A stretch of DNA of 64,000 nt from Notospermus geniculatus (taxonomy: Eukaryota; Nemertea; Pilidiophora; Heteronemertea; Lineidae), in assembly GCA_002633025.1 (NCBI GenBank), contig NMRB01000167.1, positions 439,746 to 503,745 of the forward strand, given 5' to 3'. Positions 32,672-43,189 of the stretch are shown here, piece after piece (the first letter of the stretch is position 1; every line of letters starts with the position of its first letter). The notes beneath the pieces are model-generated. The model did no database searches, had not been told where the DNA came from, and was given only the letters and a program-made list of their open reading frames with translations. Position numbers and translations under genes: made by a program.

Positions 32672-32950
32672 AACGTTGCAGTTGCTTTCAACGACAATTA
32701 ATTTGGCTCCACATTCTGATTGGGAATTTGACACCCTTTATTTGTTTAAAAGCTGATGAACTGTGATTCGGAAATCGATGAACTTGTTGCCCGTTAATGC
32801 TTTGTTTGAACAAGTAAAATCACTTTGATGCATTTATATATCGAATTCGGGTGAATGAGACGATATTGTTTTTATGGGGATGTTGCTATCAGTTACATGT
32901 AGTTTGATCTCTGTTTTTTCTCAAAATAAAACAGTTTATGCTCGTCGTAA

Positions 32951-33012
32951 TTTTTAGCTCACCTGTGGTGAGCTGTTACGATGGTGCAGCGTCCGTCGTC
33001 GTCCGTTACCAT
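32951..33012. repeat. AGCTCACCTGTGGTGAGCT hairpin repeat with CGTCCGTCGTC tail
   Basis: A 19-base hairpin followed by GCAGCGTCCGTCGTCGTCCGT. TTTTAGCTCACC...GGTGAGCT plus GTCCGTCGTC is, from general knowledge, a very common dispersed repeat end in marine invertebrate genomes. The paralogue is at 39096-39155. Confidence 0.7.
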
Positions 33013-33028
33013 GGAAATGAAGTCCATA

Positions 33029-33154
33029 GTGAGGTTTCGCAAATCTGACGAAACACGAGGTATGAAATACGAAATTGGACTTCATTTCCATGACGTAGTG
33101 TATTTCAAGAGATGATTGGTACCACAAATGTCCCTGCTGCCAGTGCGTCTTTTA
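33029..33154. mobile_element. Foldback family B, left half (copy 4)
   Basis: Runs from GTGAGGTTTCGC to the TTA at which MITE A is inserted; the right half is absent because the duplication boundary cuts MITE A. Confidence 0.85.
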
Positions 33155-33249
33155 AGCGGGTGATCCACTGTTGCGATTTTGGCTTGAGACGGGGTTGCGT
33201 TCCCTTGCGGTTACCATACATGTATATGGCAATCGGAAGTCCTTATAAG
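33155..33249. mobile_element. MITE family A, cut by the duplication junction
   Basis: Left part of the same insertion as 39298-39446. It stops at TCCTTATAAG, where duplication copy 2 begins. It contains CATGTA at 33219-33224, absent in the paralogue. Confidence 0.9.
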
Positions 33250-33372
33250 AGAGCTGTATGCCGTCATGGTGTTATAACAATATTCGAAACACCGTGCGGG
33301 GAGAGAGGGAATTTTTCAAACATTTCTCACTTGCCTACGAAAGCTTTCCCACACATTTTGATGTTGAATTTA

Positions 33373-33718
33373 AAGGGAGACTCCACTCATTGTAAACTTT
33401 AGAATTTTTATCAATCCATGTAGACTATTGCCATGAGTTGTGATGTCACCAGTGTCAATAGACCGACGACCTTTGTAGTGAATGAGCTAATACTGTGACT
33501 ACCTAGGCCTATTGGTTGTACATGTACCTTCATAAATATGCATTGAGCATACATGTATGCTGTGCAATGGTCCCCTTGGGATCCAATTAAAATACTTAAA
33601 ATGATGAGTTTGCTGATTTCAAAAAAAATATGACATGTTGCAGATATCAATGAATTTGAATGTATTAACGATATTTCAAAAATTCAAAATTTTACCCAAT
33701 CATTGAGTGGAGTCGCCC
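33373..33718. mobile_element. TTAA-flanked MITE family F, copy 2
   Basis: Paralogue of 28433-28776, TTAA on both sides. Confidence 0.9.
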
Positions 33719-34355
33719 TTTAAGGCCCGTCTTCGGCGTCTGACATCGATATCGACATTTCTTCATATAAACTACATGACATAAATGACATAATTTTTGT
33801 CATCTGTTTCCTTTCCGATATATCTGTAGGAGTTGAGAGACTTTGAGTACGAACACGATTCGCTAAGCCTTTGTTCCTTTGTTGAAGTCTGCGCCTCATC
33901 CGCAACATGCGCCTACTCGGCAAAAAGTGTCACCGTTTCATGACCTAGCCCACCAGCTAGGGATGAGTCTTCTTCGAGCTTTAAACCTCATTCCTTTCGG
34001 TACTTACGAGATCCCCAGTCTTATTTTTTTCTTTACTATTTTGATGAATTTGCCTTCTCTCTTGGGAAAGTACATCCATATTCTCACAAGTCTGCCCCTC
34101 GTAATTTGATCTCGAGTGTTTTTTTAAATTGTATCTTTATTTACAAACTATACATTAGATTTACAAACTATACATTACATTTGCAAACTATACATTACAA
34201 TACTATTTTACATTCTTTTTAACATTTCTTGCATTTTTTGCATTTTCAGTTTTGTTATTAAATATTTTATTATTGATTCCTTTTTTTCCAAACTATCCAT
34301 TTAAATGTCAAAATGAGGCTAAAGAATTCTCGGTTTTCTTTCCTTTCTTGATTTG

Positions 34356-34861
34356 TACGGTGGCCCATACATGCCATGCATATATTTTTATCCGCATTAC
34401 AAAATTCTGAACATTATTGTATTTTTTCTTACATTTCCACCCGGGTGGAAAACATTTCCACCCGGGTGTAAAACATTTTCACCCGGGTGGAAAACATTNN
34501 NNNNNNNNNNNNNNNNNNNNNNNNNNNNNNNNNNNNNNNNNNNNNNNNNNNNNNNNNNNNNNNNNNNNNNNNNNNNNNNNNNNNNNNNNNNNNNNNNNNN
34601 NNNNCCTGAGTGAAAATGTTTTCCACTCGGGTGGAAATGTTTTACACCCGGGTGGAAATGTTTTACACCCGGATGGAAATGTTTTACACCCGGGTGGAAA
34701 TGTTTTCCACCGGGTGGGAATGTTTTACACCTGGGTGAGAATGTTTTCCACCCGGGTGAAAATGTTTTCCACCCGGGTGGAAATTAGAGGAAAAATACAA
34801 ATATGTTCAGAATATTTTAATGTGGATGAAAATATATACATGGCATGTTTGGGCCACCGTA
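34356..34861. mobile_element. CCCGGG foldback element, copy 2
   Basis: Ends TACGGTGGCCCATACATGCC and complement. It carries at least three CCACCCGGGTGG cores on the left with AAAACATT spacers and about eight or nine on the right with AATGTTTT spacers. The centre is a 106-base gap (34499-34604). GATTTG is present on both sides (34350-34355, 34862-34867), and the empty paralogous site at 29399-29404 reads TTGATTTGTGTTGC. Confidence 0.95.
34499..34604. other. Assembly gap (106 N) at the foldback centre
   Basis: The gap falls at the symmetry axis of a long palindromic array, where sequencing and assembly usually fail. Confidence 0.99.
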
Positions 34862-34888
34862 GATTTGTGTTGCACCCCAAAATTACAT

Positions 34889-35783
34889 GTAGGGGAGACC
34901 GGGGCTGGTTGTAACACTTTTTCTTTTGAGGTCGATTACTTCCTAATTACAGAAGGTATTTATAACCTGCTTGGTCTTTTGAATATTTGATATCAATGGT
35001 CACTTGTGCACTAAACAAAGTTTAGCCATCTCTATCCATGTCTCTGAAAAATGGGTCCGAAGTCGAGTGGTACCACCTGCCCCGTCAAAAAATTTCGGGG
35101 TTGGTTGTAACACATCTCATAAAGTGATCATGGCAAATTTCCCTTTACTTCTTCATGTGTTTTTCAAAACGACAGGGGTATTTGTCTCCTAAATAAACTT
35201 CTAAACACAGCAAATCCGTTCTTCTTACAAAAAATAATCGATTGAACAGTCTATAGGATGAGGGGTGAGGATTGATGAAAACCTTAATTTTGCCTATCTC
35301 CAAGTGGTGAGGTAAGCAATTTGGTTTTTTGCCATTTTATCAAAACCTGAAAAAGTGAGATAGGCAAATATCTTAGCAGGCTGACGATGTTACCATGTTT
35401 GTTACAACCAACCCCACCTATAGTTCAGGTCAAATGTGGGCTGCAATACCAAAGCATGTGGAAGTGGGCCTTATCACTCTGGACCAGTTGTACAGGCTTT
35501 ACATCATTATTCAAATAGTATCCCAACAAACTTCTAAAACAGCACAGACAGTGAAGCAGAAGAGATTTTCTGATCAGGTCATTTTTTACTTTCATGTACT
35601 AAAAACGGTTTTTGTCGATTTTTTGGAAAGTCAATTCGGACATTCAGATGCCCTTTGGTACAAAGGTGGCCGGTATCAATGTCAATATATGTGAGGAAAC
35701 TCAGCCCTTCCCAGTGGATATTCCAGGAAATATTAGCTCTGTTACAACCTACCCCTGTTACAACCAGCCCCGGTCTCCCCTAC
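34889..35783. mobile_element. GTAGGGGAGACCGGGGC-ended element, present in copy 2 only
   Basis: Ends GTAGGGGAGACCGGGGCTGG and complement. The interior repeats GGTTGTAACAC/GTTACAACC motifs near 35100, 35400 and 35745. The empty site in copy 1 (29418-29433) reads AAATTACATTTTGTTC. The target duplication is 2-5 bp (AT to TACAT, depending on where the ends are set). 895 bp, no transposase frame. Confidence 0.9.
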
Positions 35784-36733
35784 ATTTTGTTCTGATAAGG
35801 GTGTTAATTTCAAGATTTCGATTTTGGCCTGATTTTTTTCCACTAGTGGTTGAACGGTTACGCATTTGAAAAAGAGATGGATTTCATCTTCAATCTCAGT
35901 GTCGCATTGTTTACATATTCCGTTGCCTTTTCTCATCAGTTTTAGTCTAGCATTGGTATTCAGTGTGTTATGTAAGCTTTTCCATTGGAAGTCTCTTAGC
36001 TTGTTCCTACATTTTATATCTTTAAGGTTCTGCCATAAACACGATTCGCTAAGCCTTTGTTCCTTTGCTAAAGTCTGCCTCTCATCCTCAGCATGCGCCT
36101 ACTCGGTAAAAAGTGTCAAACCGTTTCGTGACGTTGCCCACCAGCTAGGGATGAATCTCCTTCGAGCTTTAAACCTCATTCCTTTCAATACCTACGGGAT
36201 CCAAAGTCTGTGTGTACTTTTTCCTATTCTTTATGATGAATTTGCCTTCTCTCTTGGGAAAGTACATCCATATTCACACAAGTCCCCCTCTTAATTTGAT
36301 CTCGGGGGTTATTTTCGGAGACATGGAGTCGGTGAACAATCCTATTCCAGTAATCTTCAATCCGGTAAAGCTCAATGTTCCAAAAACAGGTTTCACCGAT
36401 GTAATTTTCATTTTATTTTTAAGACGAACTGCAATCTGAGTAACGTTGGCGGAACCAAAATGTCTTACCCTTCATCTCTTGATGCTAACGAACGTCATCA
36501 AATACTCCAGAGCTAATTGAAGCAGAAATCATAATCAAGTTTGCACTGATGACATTGGCTTAATCAGCTGAAAGAGTAACGGATGTTTTAACGGCTCCTG
36601 ATTTTGACGGGGTTCTTGTGGGTATGTTTTATTACTGTACGAGTCACGTGCGAAAATTTGAAGTAGGTGGTATCTTTATTTAGACATTCAAGATGAATAG
36701 AAACTCTGTCGCTGATCACAAATATAGGGGTCA

Positions 36734-36839
36734 GGGTCCATATTCATAAACATACTTAAGTCAAAGTGGGGTACTTATCTTCTGTGTTGAACAAAGGATA
36801 AGTGTCACACGTAGACTTAAGTAGTTTTATGAATATGGG
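36734..36839. mobile_element. MITE (GGGTCCATATTCATAAAC ends), copy 2
   Basis: Paralogue of 30375-30480. Confidence 0.85.
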
Positions 36840-36842
36840 CGC

Positions 36843-37742
36843 AGAGCCAGAACAACCTATGTGCCACTTATTTTGGAACTGATATATCAAAATGAAGCTT
36901 GCAAAGAGTTCTGTTCAACAAGCACAGTTTCATGTGGAAGTACTGCCCCCTTTTGGGCGAAATTGGAGTCAAAAAGGCTTAAAGTTTACCTGAAAGGGTT
37001 TGATCCATTTCTGGTTTTCTGCGTAATGCTGTAGAGAATTAATCAGGCAGCATGAAACTGAAAACCGCATGAAAATCGGATCACCCATTTCCAAGTTATG
37101 GGAATTTAAAAAGGATGACTACACCCTGGCAACCCTGTCAGGCAGCGGAGAACAGCACAACTGATGTCATTAAAATAACCAAAAATAGATATCTATTTTT
37201 GAAATAACTCATTAACTTGGGCAGTTAGGTGTATTTTTGATGTATTTTTCTTGTTCAGTCAGTCGTACTGCATGCAGTTATTTCCTTAATATGGATTCTG
37301 AGGGCAATATTTGGATTTCTGTATTGCACATTTGACCTCATGCTCCCATCGCCTGGACAGCCATGGATACCAATTGTGTTGTCTTAAATTTGGGATAACG
37401 CTGTAATTAATGGTCCAATCTTCATGCAACTTTCGCTGAATTGTTTTTTACTCGAACCACTTTTCAGAGAAAAAATCACGAAATGACTTTCAGTTAACCT
37501 TTAAAGCCAGAACAGCCTACGTGCGTCCCAACAGTCTGTTGTGTTTTGCATGCTTCCTAGAAACTCTAAACGGTAACTAAGAGTGATTTGAAGAAGCAAA
37601 ATATATTTCTTGTTCTTATCAAATCAGAATAAAATGCTTAGAGTACATGTATATCTTATCATTTGGCTAAAGTTTATCAAAAATATTTTTTTTCAGAGCC
37701 AGCTTCTTAAAAATGCACTTAAATAGGTTGTTCTGACTCTGA
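36843..37742. mobile_element. CAGAGCCAGAACAACCTAT-ended element, copy 2
   Basis: Paralogue of 30483-31360, with family S nested at 36983-37500. It has TACATGTA near 37636 and an extra TGTATA near 37770 relative to copy 1. Confidence 0.8.
36983..37500 (+). mobile_element. TTAA-flanked MITE family S, copy 3
   Basis: Paralogue of 30625-31131 with TTAA borders. Confidence 0.9.
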
Positions 37743-38239
37743 TCCCTTCAAATGCATTATAATATACCTGTTATATGTATACTGACACACATTACTGAAC
37801 GCAGATGAACAAATTGGCTTAACAGAGATTGCATAAAGCACAATGTAGAGATAAGGAAGTAATCCCTCAGTCACGCTCGGCGAAAGTAGTTGGAAATCAC
37901 CATGCATTTTCAGATAGTAAAGATGTTTCCTTGCGTTCAATCTCCAGCACTCATGCCAGCGCGATAGAATCTAATGTCCCCGTCTTTCTGACATCCTGAG
38001 AACATCAGGGGTTCTTAGCGCTCGTTCCCTTCGTCACCGCACACAGGATGCTGCCTGATGTCCTCTGTTGTTCGTCACAGGATTAAGGGTCGGGGTCTTG
38101 GTCTCTCTAGAGTCCAATTCAATGGTGCCGCTTAATCCGTAAATATATTGGTCGGGGACACCCTATTTCGTGGGGCATTAGATTATTTACAACGGAAATG
38201 GGACAATCCTGCTTTTCGCTTGTCAGCGAGAAGAAAATA

Positions 38240-38596
38240 GTGAGGTTTCGCAAATCTGACGAAACACGAAGTACGAAATACGAAATTCAACTTCATTTCC
38301 AGGACCTAATATATTTCTGGAGATGGTACGTCCCTGCTGCCAGTGCGTCTTTTAGGTGCATCTTGAATTTTTAAATTTCCACTTCGTACATGTATCTAAA
38401 AGTGAAAACGAAAGATAAATTTCAAAGTTTGATATACACCGTAAACTCTATCGGTCTAACGTCATACGCTAAAAGACGCTCTAGCAGCAGGCGATATTTG
38501 CGGTACCGACCATCTCCTGAAATACATTACGTCATGGAAATAAAGTCCAATTTCGTATTTCGTACTTCGTGTTTCGTCAGATTTGCGAAACGTCAC
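38240..38596. mobile_element. Foldback family B, copy 5
   Basis: Paralogue of 32150-32544 with internal deletions near 38327 and 38355. It carries TACATGTA at 38387-38394 where other copies have only TA. Confidence 0.9.
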
Positions 38597-38601
38597 TAAT
38601 T

Positions 38602-38796
38602 TTGCAATTGACTTTGACACGAACAAAAAGAGCATTCAGTAGTTGACTTTGACACGAACGAAAAGAGCATTCTGCAATTGACTTCAACACAAACGAAAAG
38701 AGCATTCTGCAATTGACTTCAACACAAACGAAAAGAGCATTCTGCAAATGACTTTCACACGAACGAAAGGAGCATTCTGTAACTGACTTTCACAGA
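38602..38796. repeat. 35-bp minisatellite, about 5.4 units
   Basis: Expanded paralogue of 32549-32671. Two adjacent units with ACTTCAACACAAACG are identical, indicating recent unit duplication. Confidence 0.85.
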
Positions 38797-39171
38797 ACGT
38801 TGCAGTTGCTTTCAACGACAATTAATTTGGCTCCACATTCTGATTGGGAATTTGACACCCTTCATTTGTTTAAAAGCTGATGAAGCATCAACTGTGATTC
38901 GGAAATCGATGAACTTGTTGCCCGTCAACGCTTTGTTTAAACAAGTAAAATCACTTTGATGCATTTATATATCGAATTCGGGTGAATGAGACGATATTGT
39001 TTTTATGGGGATGTTGCTATCAGTTACATGTAGTTTGATCTCTCTGTTTTTTCTCAAAATAAACAATATGGAAACAGTTTATGCTCGTCGTAATTTTTAG
39101 CTCACCTGTGGTGAGCTCTTACGATGGTGCAGCGTCCGTCGTCGTCCGTTACCATGGAAATGAAGTCCATA

Positions 39172-39475
39172 GTGAGGTTTCGCAAATCTGACGAAACACG
39201 AAGTATGAAATACGAAATTGGACTTCATTTCCATGACGTAATGTATTTCAAGAGATGGTTGGTACCACAAATGTCCCTGCTGCCAGTGCGTCTTTTAAGC
39301 GGGTGATCCACTGTTGCGATTTTGGCTTGAAACGGGGTTGCGTTCCCTTGCGGTTACCATATATGGCAATCGGAAGTCCTTATAAGGTAATCGCAAGGGA
39401 ACGCAACCCCGTCTCAAGCCAAAATCGCAACAGTGGATCACCCGCTTTAGCATATCATGTAAAACCGAGAGAGTT
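39172..39475. mobile_element. Foldback family B, copy 6, split by MITE A
   Basis: GTGAGGTTTCGC to GTGCGTCTTTTA, then MITE A (39298-39446), then TTAGCATATCATGTAAAACC, which is the family B continuation. Confidence 0.85.
39298..39446. mobile_element. MITE family A, copy 4, with TTA duplication
   Basis: Complete 149-bp hairpin. Flanks TTA (39295-39297) and TTA (39447-39449). Uninterrupted family B (32262-32280) reads GTGCGTCTTTTAGCAT, giving a precise empty site and a 3-bp TTA duplication, as in PIF/Harbinger transposition. Confidence 0.95.
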
Positions 39476-40088
39476 TTTGCGAAATCGGCGACGGAAGAGA
39501 AATGATACATTCTGTAAGCACTCTACAGATCAAGGACTACTACCTTTTATGACCAAACCTTCCAATCACTGATAATGAAGCTACTGAAATCTCATCTACG
39601 GAAAAAATGGCCCCCTTGATTTCCTTAGTCTGGCAATATGCTTCAGAGATCGGCCACATCAGACTTCTGTCAATCGGTTTAACGTCTATTGGATTGACAT
39701 GCTCTACATATCGGAAAATCTAGCGTATATTTCATTTCTGCTTCAAACCGTCTCAAGCCAAAATCGCAACAGTGGATCACCCGCTTTAGCATATCATGTA
39801 AAACCGAGAGAGTTTTTGCGAAATCGGCGACGGAAGAGAAATGATACATTTTGTAAGCACTCTACAGATCAAGGACTACTACCTTTTATGACCAAACCTT
39901 CCAATCACTGATAATGAAGCTACTGAAATCTCATCTATGGAAAAAATGGCCCCCTTGATTTCCTTAGTCTGGCAATATGCTTCAGAGATCGGGCACATCA
40001 GACTTCTGTCAATCGGTTTAACGTCTATTGGATTGACATGCTCTACATATCGGAAAATCTAGCGTATATTTCATTTCTGCTTCAAAGC
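39411..40088. repeat. Tandem duplication, 339-bp period
   Basis: Unit 1 (39411-39749) starts within MITE A at GTCTCAAGCC; unit 2 (39750-40088) repeats it with about two or three differences. The boundary lies inside the MITE arm, so the duplication postdates that insertion. Confidence 0.95.
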
Positions 40089-40889
40089 AAATCTCAAGGT
40101 CTTGTTTCGCGTATTGAATATGACAATCCAATCTCAGCAATATCAATCTGATCACTGACATAGAATCAATGAATGCGATATAATAGAATGAATAGAATGA
40201 TTTAATGATTGTTCCTTTGAATGGTTCACTTGGCATCATCATGCTGGCTGGTAATGGAATGGACTGTCAACTGCATTATTTGACAAATGACGTTTATATC
40301 CAATTCTTGCGTGTTTTATGAAAATTTCATTAAACATTTGTTGATTTGTTGATCTGAAACCTTCGGTTCAACCAATACCAGGTCCAGTGAAAAAAATGTA
40401 AATCTCAATTCAGAATTTTAATGCGATTCTTGTATATCAAAGAAACCATGGAAACGTAATCGCAATTATCTCTATTATATTCGTATTATCCCGCTGTTAC
40501 GTGTATACTAAATACATCAGGATATGTCATTAGGATAATGTTCGTACCTGTAGTCTGTCGTACGAACTTTTTCATCAAATTTGCCGAACTTACAATAGAT
40601 GTGGATTTATACATCTAAGTCCTATAGGCCCTCAGACTAAATTTCCCAAATATTCTGAACATTTGACCATGTAGGGCGGACTTTGGGATCCAGAGTGAGG
40701 GAACTGGCCAAGGGGCTATGTTTTGTGTTGGCTGTGTTGTTGGGGGCGCTGGGCTGTTTCCCTGGCTTCAGTGGACACGTTGATATCTGGGAAACAGTTA
40801 TTAGTCAAGGTCATTATTGCTTTCATATCCTAGGTGTTGTAAAACCAGGTACTGATTATTGTTACCGCAGTTTATTAATACATTTTCCA
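40089..40889. other. No recognised feature
   Basis: No supported gene or repeat. Confidence 0.4.
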
Positions 40890-40919
40890 TTAGGATTAGG
40901 GTTTAGGGTTAGGGTTAGG
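40890..40919 (+). repeat. Interstitial telomere-like TTAGGG tract
   Basis: TTAGGATTAGGGTTTAGGGT followed by TAGGGTTAGG: four to five TTAGGG-like units. TTAGGG is the ancestral animal telomere repeat. The tract is short and internal. Confidence 0.8.
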
Positions 40920-41075
40920 CCCAGAGCGGAAATACTGACTGCCGTACCCCTAAGAACAGCCGTAGTTATATCCTGTGCCTTAATTGAATGATTTATTTCG
41001 CACAATGCAGCAATTGCAACATCTGGAAAATTATTTAGTGACGAAAAAAGAAGAAAAGAAAAAAAGAAAAATAAT

Positions 41076-41152
41076 GTGCAGTGGACGGGTTTCGAAGAGG
41101 GGCAAAGCAGCAATCATTCTGCACTGAACCACTGAGACACCTCGACAGCGAC
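41076..41152 (-). mobile_element. tRNA-derived SINE head
   Basis: Minus strand: GAGGTGTCTCAGTGGTTCAG (A-box region), then CTTCGAAACCC (B box). A pyrimidine-rich low-complexity run follows on the minus strand (41040-41075). The acceptor stem is not evident, so it is a SINE or pseudogene rather than a working tRNA. Confidence 0.55.
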
Positions 41153-41159
41153 GTGCGCT

Positions 41160-41790
41160 AGCGTTGCTACATGTATATACATGTAATGAGGTTTGGGTAA
41201 ATCCGCGACGTCATTGTGATGTCATCAATTCATAAGTTTGGAATTAAATCTAAATTTACGAATAAACCGCTCGGCAAAGTGACTGATTTCGCCATCGATA
41301 CAGCCTTTCCAGTTCTCATTAATATACGTTACACAAATAGACAATGTCATCGACCAGTCGCCGCCATGTTTGACCGCATCACTCCTCCTAATGGAGTTAC
41401 CGTTAGGAGCCTGATCACAATTGGTAGATATTTTTCCATTTAACCTTCCGCTGCACTAATTTTCAAGATGGTAACCTTCGAACGATACTAGAGGGTGTTG
41501 GTTGAACCTCGTCCCAAGACCCTCTAGTGTCAAGATTGGTTGGCTAGGATGACTATTTCTTTACATAAGGCGAAATTCCGAGTTGGACCAAGTGAGATAT
41601 TAGCAGCTTCTGGCCGCTCCGCGGAATTCGGATCCGTTGCGTCTAGAATTGGGTGGTATACTACATGTATTACCAAAAATACATAAACACCATCTATTTT
41701 TGCTATTATGTAACTGCCGTCAGCTCAATCGAGTTTCCCTCACGCCCTCGTAATGAGGATCATAGCAACAATGGAGGGCACCACACCGCA
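41160..41790. other. No recognised feature
   Basis: No supported gene or repeat. Confidence 0.4.
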
Positions 41791-41792
41791 AC

Positions 41793-41868
41793 GATGGACA
41801 CATTTTGTGTGGTAACAATGGACGCATTTTGTGTGGGAACAATGGGCGCATTTTGTGTGGGAAAGTGA
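41793..41868. repeat. 25-bp tandem repeat
   Basis: About three units of AACAATGGRCGCATTTTGTG plus TGGG. Confidence 0.85.
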
Positions 41869-42001
41869 CGAGGATGTCGCTTTCATTTCAGTAATTACTA
41901 CTAGTGACACCTATTGTGGCAGTGGGTTGTGGTCGCCATACGTGAGAGTCAAACTGTGTTGTCCATTTCTGGGCAACCTGTCGTTCACTTTTCTGTCTAA
42001 A

Positions 42002-42178
42002 CCCCGCTGCCCACTTAGGATTTTTCTGGTACTAAAAATTATAAATGAGGCTGATTAAGGGTGATAAAGGGTGATTAAGGGCAGTACGGCCGATTGTCTA
42101 GCTGAAACGCACTGAACACCCTTTTAAACCCCATTTATAAATTTTAGTGCTAGAAAAATCATGAGTGGACAGCGGGCT
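42002..42178. mobile_element. Palindromic MITE (CCCGCTGCCCACTTAGG ends)
   Basis: CCGCTGCCCACTTAGGATTT and AAATTATAAATG on the left are complemented on the right by CATTTATAAATTT...AATCATGAGTGGACAGCGGG. The core has GTGATTAAGGG repeats. Confidence 0.8.
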
Positions 42179-42204
42179 TAACAAAAGACAAGGGTATTCG
42201 TTAA

Positions 42205-42545
42205 AGGGAGACTCCATTCATTGTGGAAAATTTTGAATTTTTGAAATATCATCAATACATTCAAATTCATTGATATCTGCAACATGTCATATTTTGAGCA
42301 CCAACCAAACTCTTCATTTTAAGTATTTTTATTACAGCCCAAGGGGACCATTGCACAGCACATGTGATGTCGTATGTGCTCAATGCATATTTATGAAGGT
42401 GCAACCAATAGGCCTGCAGTCACAGTATTAGCTCATTCACTACAAAGGTCGTCGGCTTATTGACACTAGTGACATCACAACTCATGGCAATGGTCTCTAA
42501 TGGATTGATAAAAATTTAAACGTTTACAATGAGTGGAGTCTCCCT
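42205..42545. mobile_element. TTAA-flanked MITE family F, copy 3 (reverse)
   Basis: AGGGAGACTCCATTCATTG on the left and CAATGAGTGGAGTCTCCCT on the right with TTAA borders; interior in the opposite orientation to copies 1 and 2. Confidence 0.9.
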
Positions 42546-42549
42546 TTAA

Positions 42550-43115
42550 TGTTCGGAGGGTTTCTCGTGAATGAAGTGCAAACCTTTTAGAAAAATTCTG
42601 GAGTGAAGAATTTCCACTCAAGTCATTATTGGAAATCTGCTACCCCGCCATGAATGTGCCTCAATATTCCGGTCTCCTCAAGCCCTTCAATTTACGTATC
42701 TTTGACCATGCTTACTCCCCTGAGTGTGGTCCAGGATGTCTCCTCGGTGTATTGAACATGGTCTATTATTGACTGACTGGCCACAATATGGCTTCAAGAT
42801 ATTATCACGTACATGTACTCGAATGTGTGTTAAGAAAACGTATTCATATCGTCTCTTGACAGTACCCTGTTATCTAAGAGACCGTAATGAATCCCTGATT
42901 GGCTGTAATGACTCAGACCAAGAGTTCTGTCGACCATTCAAATCTTTGATAAGAGGGTCGCTGATTGGTCTTGTCCTGTCTCATCGTTTCTCGCGATATC
43001 TCTCTTTGGCATCTGTGGGCAGACTTTTGGACTTCGTTGACATTGTGAGATCGAGAGCCTCTAGGATTTGAAAATAGACATGATCAACACGATCAATTCA
43101 ATCTTAAGTTGAATT
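42550..43115. other. No recognised feature
   Basis: A 115-codon frame at 42724-43071 has no family resemblance. Confidence 0.4.
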
Positions 43116-43189
43116 TGGGAGTAGAAGTGGAACGCCAACAAAATAATCGGTTTGGGAGTAGAAGTGGAACGCCAACAAAATAATCGGTT
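43116..43189. repeat. 38-bp perfect tandem duplication
   Basis: TTTGGGAGTAGAAGTGGAAC... to ...ATAATCGG is repeated twice without change, so it is recent. Confidence 0.95.

Larger units (their letters stand above)
28310..33249. repeat. Tandem segmental duplication, copy 1 (4.9 kb)
   Basis: Begins AGAGCTGTATGCCGTCATGG and runs into MITE A at TCCTTATAAG. Copy 2 starts at the next base (33250) with the same AGAGCTGTATGCCGTC. The order is the same in both: family F MITE, LINE 3' fragment, KK, T and S elements, family B, GAAAAGAGC minisatellite, AGCTCACC hairpin, family B plus A. The junction has no N and little or no microhomology. Confidence 0.9.
34110..36015 (-). pseudogene. LINE 3' fragment with zf-RVT-like domain (copy 2, split by two insertions)
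   Basis: Host LINE pieces lie at about 34110-34355, 34862-34888 and 35784-36015. The right piece translates on the minus strand as RDFQWKSLHNTLNTNARLKL continuing in frame to GNGICKQCDTEIEDEIHLFF and KC, so the zinc-finger frame is better preserved than in copy 1. The foldback element and the GGGGAGACC element interrupt it. Confidence 0.75.
33250..39386. repeat. Tandem segmental duplication, copy 2 (6.1 kb)
   Basis: Collinear with 28310-33249 at about 96-98% identity where aligned. It is longer because of the insertions at 34356-34861 and 34889-35783 and lacks the 31534-31828 element. Divergence at this level could be allelic, so a false assembly duplication cannot be excluded. Confidence 0.9.
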
